A stretch of DNA of 27,946 nt, from NCBI GenBank assembly GCA_028696375.1, contig JAQVHD010000005.1:1-27946 (forward strand). The letters run 5' to 3'. Made by a program: the position numbers and the translations under genes. Source of the stretch: Minisyncoccota bacterium (lineage in GTDB: Bacteria > Patescibacteriota > Minisyncoccia > UBA6257 > JAAZHW01). Under the pieces are notes generated by a model. That model ran no database searches. It saw nothing but the letters and a program-made list of their open reading frames with translations, and was not told the DNA's origin. This document shows positions 7,142 to 17,074 of the stretch, piece after piece. Position 1 is the first letter of the stretch. Each line of letters begins with the position of its first letter.

Positions 7142-10100
7142 ATGCCCAACCAAAAAATTTTTTCTAAATTCCCTCGTTCTCTTCAAACGTTGGAATATCT
7201 CCCTCATTTGGCCGATATTCAAATTAAATCTTACGAATGGTTTTTGAAGGAAGGATTGCGGGAACTTTTTGATGAAATTTCTCCGGTTAAAGACTATACA
7301 GGCAAAGACTTAGAATTATACTTTGAGGATTACTATTTTGATGAGCCTAAATTTAATGAAATTGAGAGTCAGGAAAAGAATCTTACTTACGAAGCAGCTT
7401 TGCGAGTGAAATTGAAATTGGTTAATAACAAAACCAATGAAAAGAAAATACAGGAAGTTTACTTTGGTGAAATCCCGATGATGACGAGTCGGGGTACTTT
7501 TATTATCAATGGCGTGGAGCGCACTGTTGTTTCACAGCTAATTCGTTCGAGCGGTTTGTATCTTACAGCAACGCAAGGCAGAGGAAGAAAGTTGTTTGGA
7601 GCTAAAATTATTCCTAATCGAGGAGCTTGGCTCGAACTCGAAACCGATTTAGATTCGGCTATTTATGTTAAAATTGATCGAAAACGAAAAGTACCCGTAA
7701 CGTGTTTATTACGCCTTTTTGGTTTGGAAAACAAAGAGAGCATCTTAAAAACCTTTGCCGATGTGGATACGGGCGAAATAAAATATATTGAAAAAACCTT
7801 AGCGAAAGATACGGCGACAAATCGAAATGAATCTTTAGTAGAAATTTATAAGCGAATCAGACCGGGTGATTTGGCAACGCCAGATAATGCGCGTGGTTTA
7901 ATCGAAGGAATGTTTTTCCGTGAAGATCGTTATGATTTGGGTGAAGCAGGCAGATTTAAATTAAATCAAAGACTTAATCGAGGGACAAAAGCCACAGGAA
8001 CAGCGAGTCGGCTGCTTTCATTAGATGATCTTATCGATGTAATTAAATTAATTATTCGTTCTAATAATAACGAAACAGTTGAACCGGACGATATTGATCA
8101 TTTGAGTAATCGTCGAGTTAGGGCAGTAGGTGAACTTTTACAAAATCGCTTGCGAGTGGGAATTATGAGAATGAGGAGAACCATTCAAGATCGAATGTCC
8201 ACTTTGGATATTTATAGTTTAGTGCCTGCTCAATTGACTAATGCGCGGCAGATGATGGCCATCGTTTGGGAATTTTTCAGTACTTCTCAATTATCTCAGT
8301 TTTTAGCTCAAGAAAATCCTTTAGCGGAACTAGAACATAAGCGCCGTTTATCGGCAATGGGGCCGGGTGGTTTGCATCGTAAGCGAGCAGGCTTTGAAGT
8401 ACGCGATGTGCATCCCACCCACTATGGAAGAATTTGTCCTATTCAAACACCAGAAGGTGCAAATGTAGGATTAGTTACTTATTTATCTACTTTTGCTCGG
8501 TTAAATCGTTTAGGTTTTATCGAGACGCCTTATTTTCGAGTGAAAAAGGGGCAAGTAACCGATGAAATAGTTTACCTTGATGCCTATGAAGAAGATAAAT
8601 ACTATATTGCCCATTCAAATGTGAAAATAGATAACAAGGGAAGAATTGTTGATGAAGTGGTGGAGGCTCGATACAAGGGCGAGCCGGGTTTTTATCCACG
8701 TGAAGATATCAATTTCATCGATATTTCACCGTCTCAAATTTTAAGCGTGGCTACGTCTTTAATTCCGTTTTTGGAACATGATGATGCGAATCGAGCGCAG
8801 ATGGGCTCTAACATGCAGAGGCAGGCCGTTTCTTATATGTCAAGCGAAGCGCCTCTTGTTGGTACGGGATTAGAAGTTAAAGCGGCGCGGGATTCAGGGC
8901 ATGTTTTAGTAAGTGATGTTGATGGTGAAGTGGTGGAGGTAGATGGTGCTCATATTAAAATTAAAGTTAAAGGAACAAATAATTTTAAGAATTATCGCTT
9001 ACGTAATTTTGTTCGGGCTAATCAGTATACCTGTATTTCGCAAAGACCCATTGTTGCAAAAGGGCAAAAAATAAAGAAAGGTGATGTTTTGGCTGATAGT
9101 TTGCAAACCAAAGATGGTATGTTGGCTTTGGGTAAAAATTTATTAGTAGCTTTTGTTTCATGGGGCGGTGCTAACTATGAGGATGCAGTTATTCTTTCCG
9201 AACGCGTGGTCCGGGATGACTTATTTACTTCAATTCATATTGAAAATTTTGTTTGCGATGTTCGAGAAACTAAGTTAGGTCCGGAAATGACCACTTTGGA
9301 TATTCCCAACGTTTCTCTGGAAAAACTAAAGGATTTGGACGAAGAAGGAATTGTAAGAATAGGTGCTGAGGTCAAAAGTGGTGATATCCTTGTCGGAAAA
9401 ATTTCTCCGAAAGGAGAAGGAGAATTAACTTCAGAAGAAAGATTGCTGAGGGCTATTTTTGGTGAAAAAGCGAGAGATATTAAAGATACGTCTTTGGTCT
9501 TGAAACATGGCAAACGAGGCCGAGTAGTGGGAATTAGAATTTTTTCTCGCGATCGAGGCGATAAATTAGAACCGGGGATTATTAAAAGAATTCAAATTGA
9601 TGTGGCTCAGCGTCGATTAATTATGGCGGGTGATAAACTGGCAGGGCGGCATGGCAATAAAGGTGTTATTTCTAAGATTGTGCCTGAAGAAGATATGCCT
9701 TATTTGGCTGATGGAACACCAGTGGATATTATTTTAAATCCTTTGGGCGTTGCGTCGCGTATGAATTTAGGTCAAATCTTAGAGACTCATTTGGGATGGG
9801 CGGCTCACGAACTTGGTTATCAAGCGATTGTTCCAGTTTTTAGTGGCACAACAGAAGAAGATATTAGAAATGAGTTTCGAGCAGCGGGATTGCCCGAAGA
9901 TGGAAAGACAACTTTATATGATGGTCGGACGGGTGAACCATTCGGCGGTCCGGTAATGGTCGGGTATATTTATATGATGAAATTAGTGCATATGGTTGAA
10001 GATAAAATTCATATGCGTTCCATTGGTCCTTACTCGTTAATTACCCAGCAGCCGTTGGGGGGAAAAGCCCAATTGGGCGGTCAGCGTTTTGGAGAAATGG

Positions 10101-10447
10101 AGGTATGGGCTCTCGAAGGATACGGAGCATCTTATGCGCTTCAAGAAATGTTGACGATTAAATCAGATGATGTCAAAGGTAGAATTGCTGCTTATGAAGC
10201 CATTGTACGAGGGCAAGATTTTAAGAGTCCGAATATTCCTGCCTCTTTTCATGTTCTTGTTAGCGAACTTAAAAGTCTGGCTTTGGATGTCGAATTAATA
10301 GGCGTTAAAGGCAAAGTGCAATCTTTAGAAGAGGAGGGAGGAAAATTATTTGCCGAAGCAATGATTGATAATAAATATTTAACAGACAATAATCAAAAGC
10401 AAAAATCGCAACAGGGTCAAAATAATACGGATCAAAATCCAGAATAA
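7142..10447 (+). CDS. rpoB: DNA-directed RNA polymerase subunit beta
   Basis: RpoB forms half of the catalytic cleft of RNA polymerase. The 1101 residues are shorter than the E. coli protein (1342) and lack its lineage insertions. Clear landmarks are the rifampicin-pocket region SQLSQF...HKRRLSAMGPGGL (about 381-412), DVHPTHYGRICPIQTPEG, GSNMQRQAV, GRHGNKGVIS and the C-terminal clamp stretch GGQRFGEMEVWALEGYGA. In the rifampicin cluster the residue equivalent to E. coli D516 is A389. The C-terminal 20 residues are rich in Gln and Asn. The start ATG follows an AT-rich leader without a Shine-Dalgarno sequence. rpoC begins 14 bases downstream in the same operon. Confidence 0.98.
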   Translation: MPNQKIFSKFPRSLQTLEYLPHLADIQIKSYEWFLKEGLRELFDEISPVKDYTGKDLELYFEDYYFDEPKFNEIESQEKNLTYEAALRVKLKLVNNKTNEKKIQEVYFGEIPMMTSRGTFIINGVERTVVSQLIRSSGLYLTATQGRGRKLFGAKIIPNRGAWLELETDLDSAIYVKIDRKRKVPVTCLLRLFGLENKESILKTFADVDTGEIKYIEKTLAKDTATNRNESLVEIYKRIRPGDLATPDNARGLIEGMFFREDRYDLGEAGRFKLNQRLNRGTKATGTASRLLSLDDLIDVIKLIIRSNNNETVEPDDIDHLSNRRVRAVGELLQNRLRVGIMRMRRTIQDRMSTLDIYSLVPAQLTNARQMMAIVWEFFSTSQLSQFLAQENPLAELEHKRRLSAMGPGGLHRKRAGFEVRDVHPTHYGRICPIQTPEGANVGLVTYLSTFARLNRLGFIETPYFRVKKGQVTDEIVYLDAYEEDKYYIAHSNVKIDNKGRIVDEVVEARYKGEPGFYPREDINFIDISPSQILSVATSLIPFLEHDDANRAQMGSNMQRQAVSYMSSEAPLVGTGLEVKAARDSGHVLVSDVDGEVVEVDGAHIKIKVKGTNNFKNYRLRNFVRANQYTCISQRPIVAKGQKIKKGDVLADSLQTKDGMLALGKNLLVAFVSWGGANYEDAVILSERVVRDDLFTSIHIENFVCDVRETKLGPEMTTLDIPNVSLEKLKDLDEEGIVRIGAEVKSGDILVGKISPKGEGELTSEERLLRAIFGEKARDIKDTSLVLKHGKRGRVVGIRIFSRDRGDKLEPGIIKRIQIDVAQRRLIMAGDKLAGRHGNKGVISKIVPEEDMPYLADGTPVDIILNPLGVASRMNLGQILETHLGWAAHELGYQAIVPVFSGTTEEDIRNEFRAAGLPEDGKTTLYDGRTGEPFGGPVMVGYIYMMKLVHMVEDKIHMRSIGPYSLITQQPLGGKAQLGGQRFGEMEVWALEGYGASYALQEMLTIKSDDVKGRIAAYEAIVRGQDFKSPNIPASFHVLVSELKSLALDVELIGVKGKVQSLEEEGGKLFAEAMIDNKYLTDNNQKQKSQQGQNNTDQNPE

Positions 10448-10461
10448 TAAAATAAAATTAT

Positions 10462-13400
10462 ATGTTACCAGAAGATTTTAATGCCATTAAATTAAAACTA
10501 GCTTCTCCTAAAGAAATTCTCTCTTGGAGTCATGGAGAGGTTACTAAACCCGAAACAATCAACTATCGCACTCAAAGAGCAGAAAAGGATGGTCTTTTTT
10601 CCGAAAGAATCTTCGGTCCTACTAAAGATTGGGAATGTTATTGTGGTAAATATAAAAGAGTTCGCTATAAAGGCGTTATTTGCGATAAATGCGGCGTAGA
10701 AGTAACCCGCTCTAGCGTGCGCCGAGAAAGAATGGGGCACATTGCTTTGGCTTGCCCTGTGGCTCATATTTGGTTTTTAAAGAGTATTCCTTCACAAATA
10801 GCTCTCTTTTTGGGTGTCAATCAGCAACAATTAGAGCGAGTAATTTATTATACCGCTTATATTATTACTAAGGTGAATAATGAAGAAAAGAAAAAGGCGA
10901 TAGCTGAATTACAGCAAGAATATAATGTTAAAAGAAAAAAGACAGATAAGGCGAACATGCTCGATGTTTTGTATCGTCATCATTTGAATGAATTGAACAG
11001 CCTTGAACCTCTTAAAATAATTTCGGAAATAGAATATTTGGAATTGAGTAAACGTTACGGTCATATTTTTGAAGCCGGTATTGGAAGTGAACCGATTGTA
11101 AAATTATTAGAGCAGATTGATTTGAAAAAAAGAGAAAAGGAATTAATAAAGTCTTTTAAAACGCAGAAAGGTGATAAGAAAAAAATTCTACTTCAATTAA
11201 AATTAGTAAAATCATTTTTAAGAAATAATTTGCGACCAGAATGGATGTTTTTAACTATTATTCCTGTTTTACCTCCTGATTTGAGACCAATGGTAGCGCT
11301 TGATGGCGGACGTTATGCTACTTCTGATTTGAATGATTTATACCGCCGCGTTATTAATCGCAATAATCGTTTGAAAAAACTGATTGAGTTGAATGCGCCG
11401 GAAGTTATCATTCGCAATGAAAAAAGAATGCTTCAAGAAGCAGTGGATGCCTTAATTGATAATGGCGCGCGCAAAACTCAAATTCAGTCGAGCGCTCAAA
11501 AGAGACCATTAAAATCTTTGGCCGATATTTTACAAGGCAAGCAGGGACGTTTTCGTCAAAATCTTTTAGGTAAACGAGTAGATTATTCTGGTCGTTCAGT
11601 TATTGTGGTTGGTCCGGAATTAAAGCACTATGAATGCGGTATTCCAAAGACGATGGCTTTGGAATTGTTTAGACCTTTTGTAGTTAATAAACTTTTAGAA
11701 AGAGGGCTCGTTTTCAATATTCGCAACGCTAATCGATTAATTGATCAAGGACCAGCTGAGGTTTGGGCAATTCTTGAAGAAGTCATCAAAGATCGCTACG
11801 TTTTGTTGAACCGAGCTCCTACGCTGCATCGCTTAGGTATCCAGGCCTTTAAACCGGTTTTGATTGAAGATTTGGCCATTCGAATTCCGCCGATGGTTTG
11901 TACAGCTTTTAATGCGGATTTTGATGGCGATCAAATGGCAGTCCATTTACCTTTAACTCAAGAAGCTCAAAAAGAAGCTAGAGAAATGATGCTTTCCTCG
12001 CACAACTTCTTAAAACCGGCCAATGGAGAACCCATTGTTAATCCAACCAAAGATATTATTTTAGGTTGCTATTATCTGACCAAAATTTTAGACAATCGGA
12101 AGGGTGAGGGAAAAATATTCGCTTCGCCAGAAGAAGCCATGCTGGCTTATGAAAACAAATTTGTTGATTTGAAGGCACGAATAAAAATGAGGCCCTATAA
12201 GGAGAAATATTTAAAACAAATGGGCGGCGTGCTGATAGCGGAAAAATACGAAAATCCTAATGCCTTAATTGATGTTTCAGTAGGTAAAATCATTTTTAAT
12301 GAAATATTTCCTTCAGATTTTCCATTCGTTGCTGATGTGGTAGAAAAGAAATTTATTAGTCAATTAACGGATTTTATTATTAAATATTTCGAAAGTGATA
12401 AAGTTATTGAAGTAATGGATAAAATAAAAGCCATTGGTTTTAACTATGCGACAGTTTCAGGTATAACATGGTCAATGTCTGATTTAGTAGTTCCGAAAGA
12501 AAAAGAAGCTATTATTGGAGAAGCGAGGAAGGAGATTAAGGTCATTGAGCAACAATTTAATGACGCTCTTCTCTCTAAAGAAGAGAAAAGAGTTCATGCA
12601 ATAAAAGTTTGGGAAAATAGCATTTCTCAAATTGCCAAAAACATCTCCAAAGTTTTACTACCTGATAATTCTGTTTTTCAGATTTTTGATTCTGGTAGCC
12701 GTGGTTCGTGGGGTCAATTAAGTCAGATGATGGGAATGAAGGGATTGGTTCAGAATCCAAAAGGCGAAATTATCGAATTACCGATTTTATCCTCTTATAA
12801 AGAAGGGCTGACAGTGTTGGAATATTTCATTGCCAGCCATGGCGCTCGAAAAGGTTCAAGCGATACAGCTTTAAAAACCGCTAACGCTGGTTATCTAATG
12901 CGACGCTTAATTGATGCAGCTCAAGAACTTATTGTTACCGAAGAAGATTGCGGAACAACGAGCGGTATGACTGTTTGTCGGCAAGACGGCGTTGAATACG
13001 GACATCGGTTTAGCGCCAAGATCGTAGGAAGAACCAGTTTAGAAGACATAAAAATCAAGAATAAAGTGATAGTAAAGGCCAATCAAATTATTAGCGCAGA
13101 GGCTGCTGAATTAATTGAAGAATCAAATATTCAAGAGCTCAAAATTCGCTCTCCCATTACTTGTAAAACTTTATGGGGCGTTTGTGCTAAATGTTATGGC
13201 AATGATTTGGCTTATAATACACCAGTAACATTGGGTACTCCCATTGGTATTGTGGCTGCTCAATCAATTGGAGAGCCCGGCACTCAATTAACCCTGAGGA
13301 CATTTCATACAGGCGGCGTAGCGGGTCAAGATATCACTCATGGTTTACCACGTATTGAGGAATTATTTGAATGCCGCATTCCTCGCAATAAGGCGGTCAT

Positions 13401-14136
13401 AAGCGAAGTTAATGGCACAGTAGCAAAAATAGAAGGTAAGGATAAAGAAGTCATTATTAGAATTAAACCCGATACTATTTCTAAAGAAAAAAATCGGAAA
13501 GGTAAAAAACCTAGCAAATCAAAAATAGTGGAATTGGATGAGTACTCGATTCCTAAAACTAAAAGAATTTTAGTGAAAGAAGGAGAACATGTTGTAGCGG
13601 GTCAGAAGTTGAGTTTTGGTGATATTGATTTAAAGGAATTATTGAGAGTAACAGATCGTCAGACTGTTGAGAGATATATTTTGAGTGAAATTCAAAGGAT
13701 ATATGTGTCAGAAGGTGTATCTATTAATAACAAGCATATTGAAATTATGATTCGCCAAATGTTTGATAAGGTGAAAATTAAAAATCCAGGAGACAGTGAC
13801 TTTCTGGCGGGTGATGTAGTTTCTAAGTCAAGATTTTTAGAGGAAAATAAGAAATTGAAAGAAAAAGGTAAAAAACCAGCAAGAGCCATTCAGCTTTTCT
13901 TGGGCATTACTCGTTCTGCATTATTTAGCGAGAGTTTCTTGGCTGCTGCTTCATTCCAGGAAACGAGAAGAGTATTAATAAAGGCAGCTATTGAAGGACG
14001 AGTAGATCACCTCCGTGGCTTAAAAGAAAATGTAATTATTGGTAGACTCGTGCCAGTCGGAACAGGTTTCAAGAAACGATTAGAAGAGAAAGAAAAAGAA
14101 GAAAAAAATAATAAAGAAAAATCAAAGAAAGAATAA
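10462..14136 (+). CDS. rpoC: DNA-directed RNA polymerase subunit beta'
   Basis: RpoC carries the catalytic magnesium. Of its 1224 residues, NADFDGDQMA holds the metal-binding D486, D488 and D490. The N-terminal zinc site is C59, C61, C74 and C77; the second zinc site is C830, C901, C908 and C911. The bridge-helix and trigger-loop region reads GEPGTQLTLRTFHTGGVAGQ, with no large trigger-loop insertion of the E. coli SI3 type. The protein ends in a charged tail (EEKEKEEKNNKEKSKKE). It is co-transcribed with rpoB, and a strong intrinsic terminator follows. Confidence 0.98.
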   Translation: MLPEDFNAIKLKLASPKEILSWSHGEVTKPETINYRTQRAEKDGLFSERIFGPTKDWECYCGKYKRVRYKGVICDKCGVEVTRSSVRRERMGHIALACPVAHIWFLKSIPSQIALFLGVNQQQLERVIYYTAYIITKVNNEEKKKAIAELQQEYNVKRKKTDKANMLDVLYRHHLNELNSLEPLKIISEIEYLELSKRYGHIFEAGIGSEPIVKLLEQIDLKKREKELIKSFKTQKGDKKKILLQLKLVKSFLRNNLRPEWMFLTIIPVLPPDLRPMVALDGGRYATSDLNDLYRRVINRNNRLKKLIELNAPEVIIRNEKRMLQEAVDALIDNGARKTQIQSSAQKRPLKSLADILQGKQGRFRQNLLGKRVDYSGRSVIVVGPELKHYECGIPKTMALELFRPFVVNKLLERGLVFNIRNANRLIDQGPAEVWAILEEVIKDRYVLLNRAPTLHRLGIQAFKPVLIEDLAIRIPPMVCTAFNADFDGDQMAVHLPLTQEAQKEAREMMLSSHNFLKPANGEPIVNPTKDIILGCYYLTKILDNRKGEGKIFASPEEAMLAYENKFVDLKARIKMRPYKEKYLKQMGGVLIAEKYENPNALIDVSVGKIIFNEIFPSDFPFVADVVEKKFISQLTDFIIKYFESDKVIEVMDKIKAIGFNYATVSGITWSMSDLVVPKEKEAIIGEARKEIKVIEQQFNDALLSKEEKRVHAIKVWENSISQIAKNISKVLLPDNSVFQIFDSGSRGSWGQLSQMMGMKGLVQNPKGEIIELPILSSYKEGLTVLEYFIASHGARKGSSDTALKTANAGYLMRRLIDAAQELIVTEEDCGTTSGMTVCRQDGVEYGHRFSAKIVGRTSLEDIKIKNKVIVKANQIISAEAAELIEESNIQELKIRSPITCKTLWGVCAKCYGNDLAYNTPVTLGTPIGIVAAQSIGEPGTQLTLRTFHTGGVAGQDITHGLPRIEELFECRIPRNKAVISEVNGTVAKIEGKDKEVIIRIKPDTISKEKNRKGKKPSKSKIVELDEYSIPKTKRILVKEGEHVVAGQKLSFGDIDLKELLRVTDRQTVERYILSEIQRIYVSEGVSINNKHIEIMIRQMFDKVKIKNPGDSDFLAGDVVSKSRFLEENKKLKEKGKKPARAIQLFLGITRSALFSESFLAAASFQETRRVLIKAAIEGRVDHLRGLKENVIIGRLVPVGTGFKKRLEEKEKEEKNNKEKSKKE

Positions 14137-14140
14137 AATT

Positions 14141-14178
14141 TTAAAAAATCAGCCACTGTTCAGTGGCTGATTTTTTAA
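14141..14178. terminator. Bidirectional intrinsic terminator between rpoC and pnp
   Basis: A perfect 18-bp inverted repeat (14141-14158 with 14161-14178). Its core is TCAGCCACTG/CAGTGGCTGA and it has A6 and T6 tracts at the two ends, so it works as a hairpin plus U tract for both the rpoBC and the convergent pnp transcripts. Confidence 0.93.
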
Positions 14179-14190
14179 ATATTCCAGCTT

Positions 14191-16413
14191 TTAGTTTCGG
14201 CGACGACGCTGATTGCGAGATTGATTGCGGTTTTGATAGGAAGAATGTTTCTGATAATTTGAACGTCTTTCTGAAGATTTTTCATTGGGTAATTGATTTG
14301 GGCTGGAATAATTATCAGGGGATTGTAAAGCTTTGAGGGAAAGATTGATGCGACCTGTCGTTTCGTCAATTTTAATTATTTTTAAGGTTAGGGTTTGGCC
14401 TACCTTTAAAACATCTTCGACTTTATCAATGCGTCGATCCGCAATTTCAGAAATATGAAGCAGTCCATCACGGTTATGTTCTAAATCAACGATTGCGCCA
14501 AATTCGAGAATGCGGCTTACTGTACCTGTGACAATATCGCCCTCTTTAAACTCATAGGTTATGTCTTTAATAATTTCCATGGCTTGGTGGCCGGCATCAT
14601 CCGTTGGCGCCGTAATAAATACTTGGCCATCTTCATCAATATCAATTTCTACGCCGGTGCGCTTGATGATATCGTTGATAGTTTTACCTCCGGATCCAAT
14701 AATATCCCTGATTTTTTCAGGATTAACTTGCATGGTAAATATTTTAGGTGCATAAGGAGAAAGACTCGTTCGCGGTTTCTCAATTACCTCAGCTATTTTT
14801 TGAAGAATTTGCAGACGAGCTTTTTTTGCCTGCGCTAGCCCTTCTTCTAAAATTTTGGGCGTAATGCCTGTAATTTTAACATCCATTTGCATTCCCGTGA
14901 TACCATCAGAAGTTCCGGCTACCTTGAGATCCATATCACCATAATGATCTTCTGGGCCTTGGATATCTGTTAAAATTTTATAATGAGATTCGTTGTCCAG
15001 CATAAGTCCCATGGCAATGCCAGCTACGGGTTTTTTGATAGGCACGCCAGCATCCATTAAAGCTAAAGACGAACCGCAAACTGAAGCCATTGAGGAGGAG
15101 CCGTTGGAAGATAAAATTTCCGAGACAATTCTGATAGTGTAAGGAAATTCATCTTTGTTAGGGATAATCGGATAGAGGGATTTTTCTGCTAAGGCGCCAT
15201 GACCAATTTCTCGACGTCCGGGTCCACGCATCGAAGAAATTTCGCCTACAGAATAGGGAGGAAAATTATAATGGTGAATGAAACGTTTGGTATCACACTC
15301 TTCAATAGTCTCAACAGTGAGAGCGTGTGAGGGAGCCGCTAAGGTAATGATTGATAAAGCTTGAGTAGTGCCTCGGATGAAAAGACCAGAACCATGAACG
15401 CGGGGGATGACGCCCACTTCGCAATGAATGGGACGAATTTCATCAAGCGCGCGGCCATCAGGTCTTTTGTCATTTTCCAGAATATTTTTATGCACCAAAG
15501 CATCGATCTCTTCTTCTAAAACAAAAAAGGCTTCATTTATGTCAGTGGCATCTAATCCGTCATTTTTTAAATATTCTTCCAGCGATTTTTTAAGCTCGCT
15601 CAATTTTGAAGCTCGTCCCATTTTATCTGTTGTATAAATAGCGTCTTCTAGCTTATCTTGGATAAATTCTTTAGTTTTACTGCGGATGGTAGGATCTATT
15701 TGTTTTAGGACAACGCTGGTTTTAGGTTTAGCCATTTCTTTAATTATCTCCGATTGGAATTTTTGGAGTTTCTCAATTTCTGTTAAGGCTATATTAGTAG
15801 CTTGTAAAATTTTTTCTTCAGGGACTTCGTCGCCGCCAACTTCAAGCATTGTAATTTTGTTGTCAGCGCTGCTTAAGAAGAAGTCCAGTTGTCCTTCATT
15901 TCTTTCTTGGTAGGTGGGGTTCACTTTAAATTCATTGTTAACTAAGCCAATACGGATTGCAGAGATTGGGCCATTCCAAGGAATATCTGAGGTGGCTAAA
16001 GCAATGGAGGCGCCAATCAGAGCAGGGAAATCCGGGTCATTATCAGTGTCAATGGATAAAACGGTAGCGACCACCTGAATTTCCCGTCTCATGCTTTGGT
16101 CAAAAAGAGGCCTGATTGAGCGATCAATAAGGCGGGCGGTTAAAATGGCGCCTTCCGAAGGCCTGCCTTCACGTCGAACAAAGCGACTGCCTAAAATTTT
16201 CCCCGCAGCATAAAAACGCTCCTCGTAGTCAACAACTAATGGGAAAAAACCGCTTTCCAGACGATCTATTTTTCCCATTGTGGCCGTAACAAGAACAGTA
16301 GTTTCTCCGTATTGAACCAAAACTGCCCCATTCGTTTGTGGAGCGAGGGGGGTAAATTTGACGGTCAGCATTCGGCCGCCAATATCTAATGAAAAAACTT
16401 TCTCATTTAACAT
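14191..16413 (-). CDS. pnp: Polyribonucleotide nucleotidyltransferase (PNPase)
   Basis: PNPase degrades RNA 3' to 5' by phosphorolysis and can add tails in reverse. The 740 residues show two RNase PH domains (about 1-215 and 315-545) separated by the helical domain, then KH (about 560-615, with IRDIIGSGGKTI) and S1 (about 625-695, GDIVTGTVSRILEFGAIVDL). The second PH domain keeps the catalytic GPEDHYGDMDLKVAG segment with both active-site aspartates. The tail is Ser/Asn/Gln-rich and ends in arginines (RNQRRRRN), possibly for RNA binding. It is the last gene of rpsO-NYN-pnp and is preceded by a long hairpin ending about 10 bases before the ATG. Confidence 0.97.
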   Translation of the reverse strand: MLNEKVFSLDIGGRMLTVKFTPLAPQTNGAVLVQYGETTVLVTATMGKIDRLESGFFPLVVDYEERFYAAGKILGSRFVRREGRPSEGAILTARLIDRSIRPLFDQSMRREIQVVATVLSIDTDNDPDFPALIGASIALATSDIPWNGPISAIRIGLVNNEFKVNPTYQERNEGQLDFFLSSADNKITMLEVGGDEVPEEKILQATNIALTEIEKLQKFQSEIIKEMAKPKTSVVLKQIDPTIRSKTKEFIQDKLEDAIYTTDKMGRASKLSELKKSLEEYLKNDGLDATDINEAFFVLEEEIDALVHKNILENDKRPDGRALDEIRPIHCEVGVIPRVHGSGLFIRGTTQALSIITLAAPSHALTVETIEECDTKRFIHHYNFPPYSVGEISSMRGPGRREIGHGALAEKSLYPIIPNKDEFPYTIRIVSEILSSNGSSSMASVCGSSLALMDAGVPIKKPVAGIAMGLMLDNESHYKILTDIQGPEDHYGDMDLKVAGTSDGITGMQMDVKITGITPKILEEGLAQAKKARLQILQKIAEVIEKPRTSLSPYAPKIFTMQVNPEKIRDIIGSGGKTINDIIKRTGVEIDIDEDGQVFITAPTDDAGHQAMEIIKDITYEFKEGDIVTGTVSRILEFGAIVDLEHNRDGLLHISEIADRRIDKVEDVLKVGQTLTLKIIKIDETTGRINLSLKALQSPDNYSSPNQLPNEKSSERRSNYQKHSSYQNRNQSRNQRRRRN

Positions 16414-16422
16414 AAAAAGAAA

Positions 16423-16507
16423 TTTCCAGAAACAATTTCTTATTTAGCGCAGAAGAGAAAATTTAAATAAAGTTCTCTCTTCTGCTCTAAATTGCTTCTG
16501 GAAGAAA
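16423..16507 (-). promoter_or_regulatory. Long imperfect hairpin in the pnp leader (RNase III-type site candidate)
   Basis: In the pnp-sense RNA two long arms pair. The outer arms are 16426-16438 with 16489-16501 (one G-U, otherwise matched). The inner arms are 16443-16457 with 16477-16491, with one internal mismatch, and they close a loop of about 20 AU-rich bases. A bulge of 3-7 bases separates the parts. There is no U tract after the stem. The 3' arm ends close to the pnp start codon. Confidence 0.7.
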
Positions 16508-16527
16508 TTTTCAAGAAGTCTTTGAAG

Positions 16528-17070
16528 TTATCGCGGAAATCTTGATTTTGATTTTTTTATTAAAGGACTTTTTATAAGAAATTTTTGTGGATTTTGTTCT
16601 AAATCAATAAATTCATCAGCCACTTCTTTTAATTTAGCAGAAGCACTTCGTCCAAATGCAAGTACTTCAACAGGTTTACCAAGAGCTTGAAGATATTCAA
16701 TCAGAGGCAAGAAATCGCCGTCACCCGTTACGAGAATAACACTGTCAACAGAAGGAGCAAGTCGAATGGCATCTACAGCCATTCCGATGTCCCAATCAGC
16801 TTTCTTTAAACCATCGGGATAAACTTGCAATTCTTTCATCCGGAGTTCAATGCCAATTCTTTCCAGAGCTTCAAAAAAAGAAGACTCTCCTTCGACGGCG
16901 TCACTTTTTACGACGTAAGCAATAGCTCTTACTAATTTGCGATTAGCCGTTGCCGCCTTCAAAACTTCATAAAAGTCCACTCGTGCATGATAAAGATTTT
17001 TAGCCGAATGATAAAGGTTTTGAATGTCAAAAAAAATTGCTACGCGTTGATCTTTATATTTGATAATCAT
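16528..17070 (-). CDS. NYN domain (PIN-like) protein, LabA/DUF88 type
   Basis: The 180 residues show the NYN fold, a PIN-like nuclease relative. An acidic residue follows strand 1 in VAIFFDIQNLYH (D15), ADWDIGMAVDAIRL holds central aspartates, and ILVTGDGDFLPLIEYL carries the third acidic cluster with the usual GDGDF signature. EVLAFG and a basic tail (KKSKSRFPR) follow. The acidic residues expected for a metal-dependent RNase are present, so RNA cleavage is plausible but unproven. The gene starts 4 bases after rpsO ends and lies before pnp, so it sits inside a ribosome and RNA-decay operon. The substrate cannot be told from sequence. Confidence 0.88.
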   Translation of the reverse strand: MIIKYKDQRVAIFFDIQNLYHSAKNLYHARVDFYEVLKAATANRKLVRAIAYVVKSDAVEGESSFFEALERIGIELRMKELQVYPDGLKKADWDIGMAVDAIRLAPSVDSVILVTGDGDFLPLIEYLQALGKPVEVLAFGRSASAKLKEVADEFIDLEQNPQKFLIKSPLIKKSKSRFPR

Positions 17071-17074
17071 AAAA

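Noticed and set aside
14175..14369. 64-codon minus-strand frame at the 3' end of pnp
   Set aside because: It is out of frame inside the pnp coding region and starts in the terminator; it has no recognisable content.
16423..16507. Intrinsic terminator after the NYN gene
   Set aside because: The stem is long and imperfect and has no U tract after it; the AU-rich run lies in the loop, and pnp would lose its promoter.
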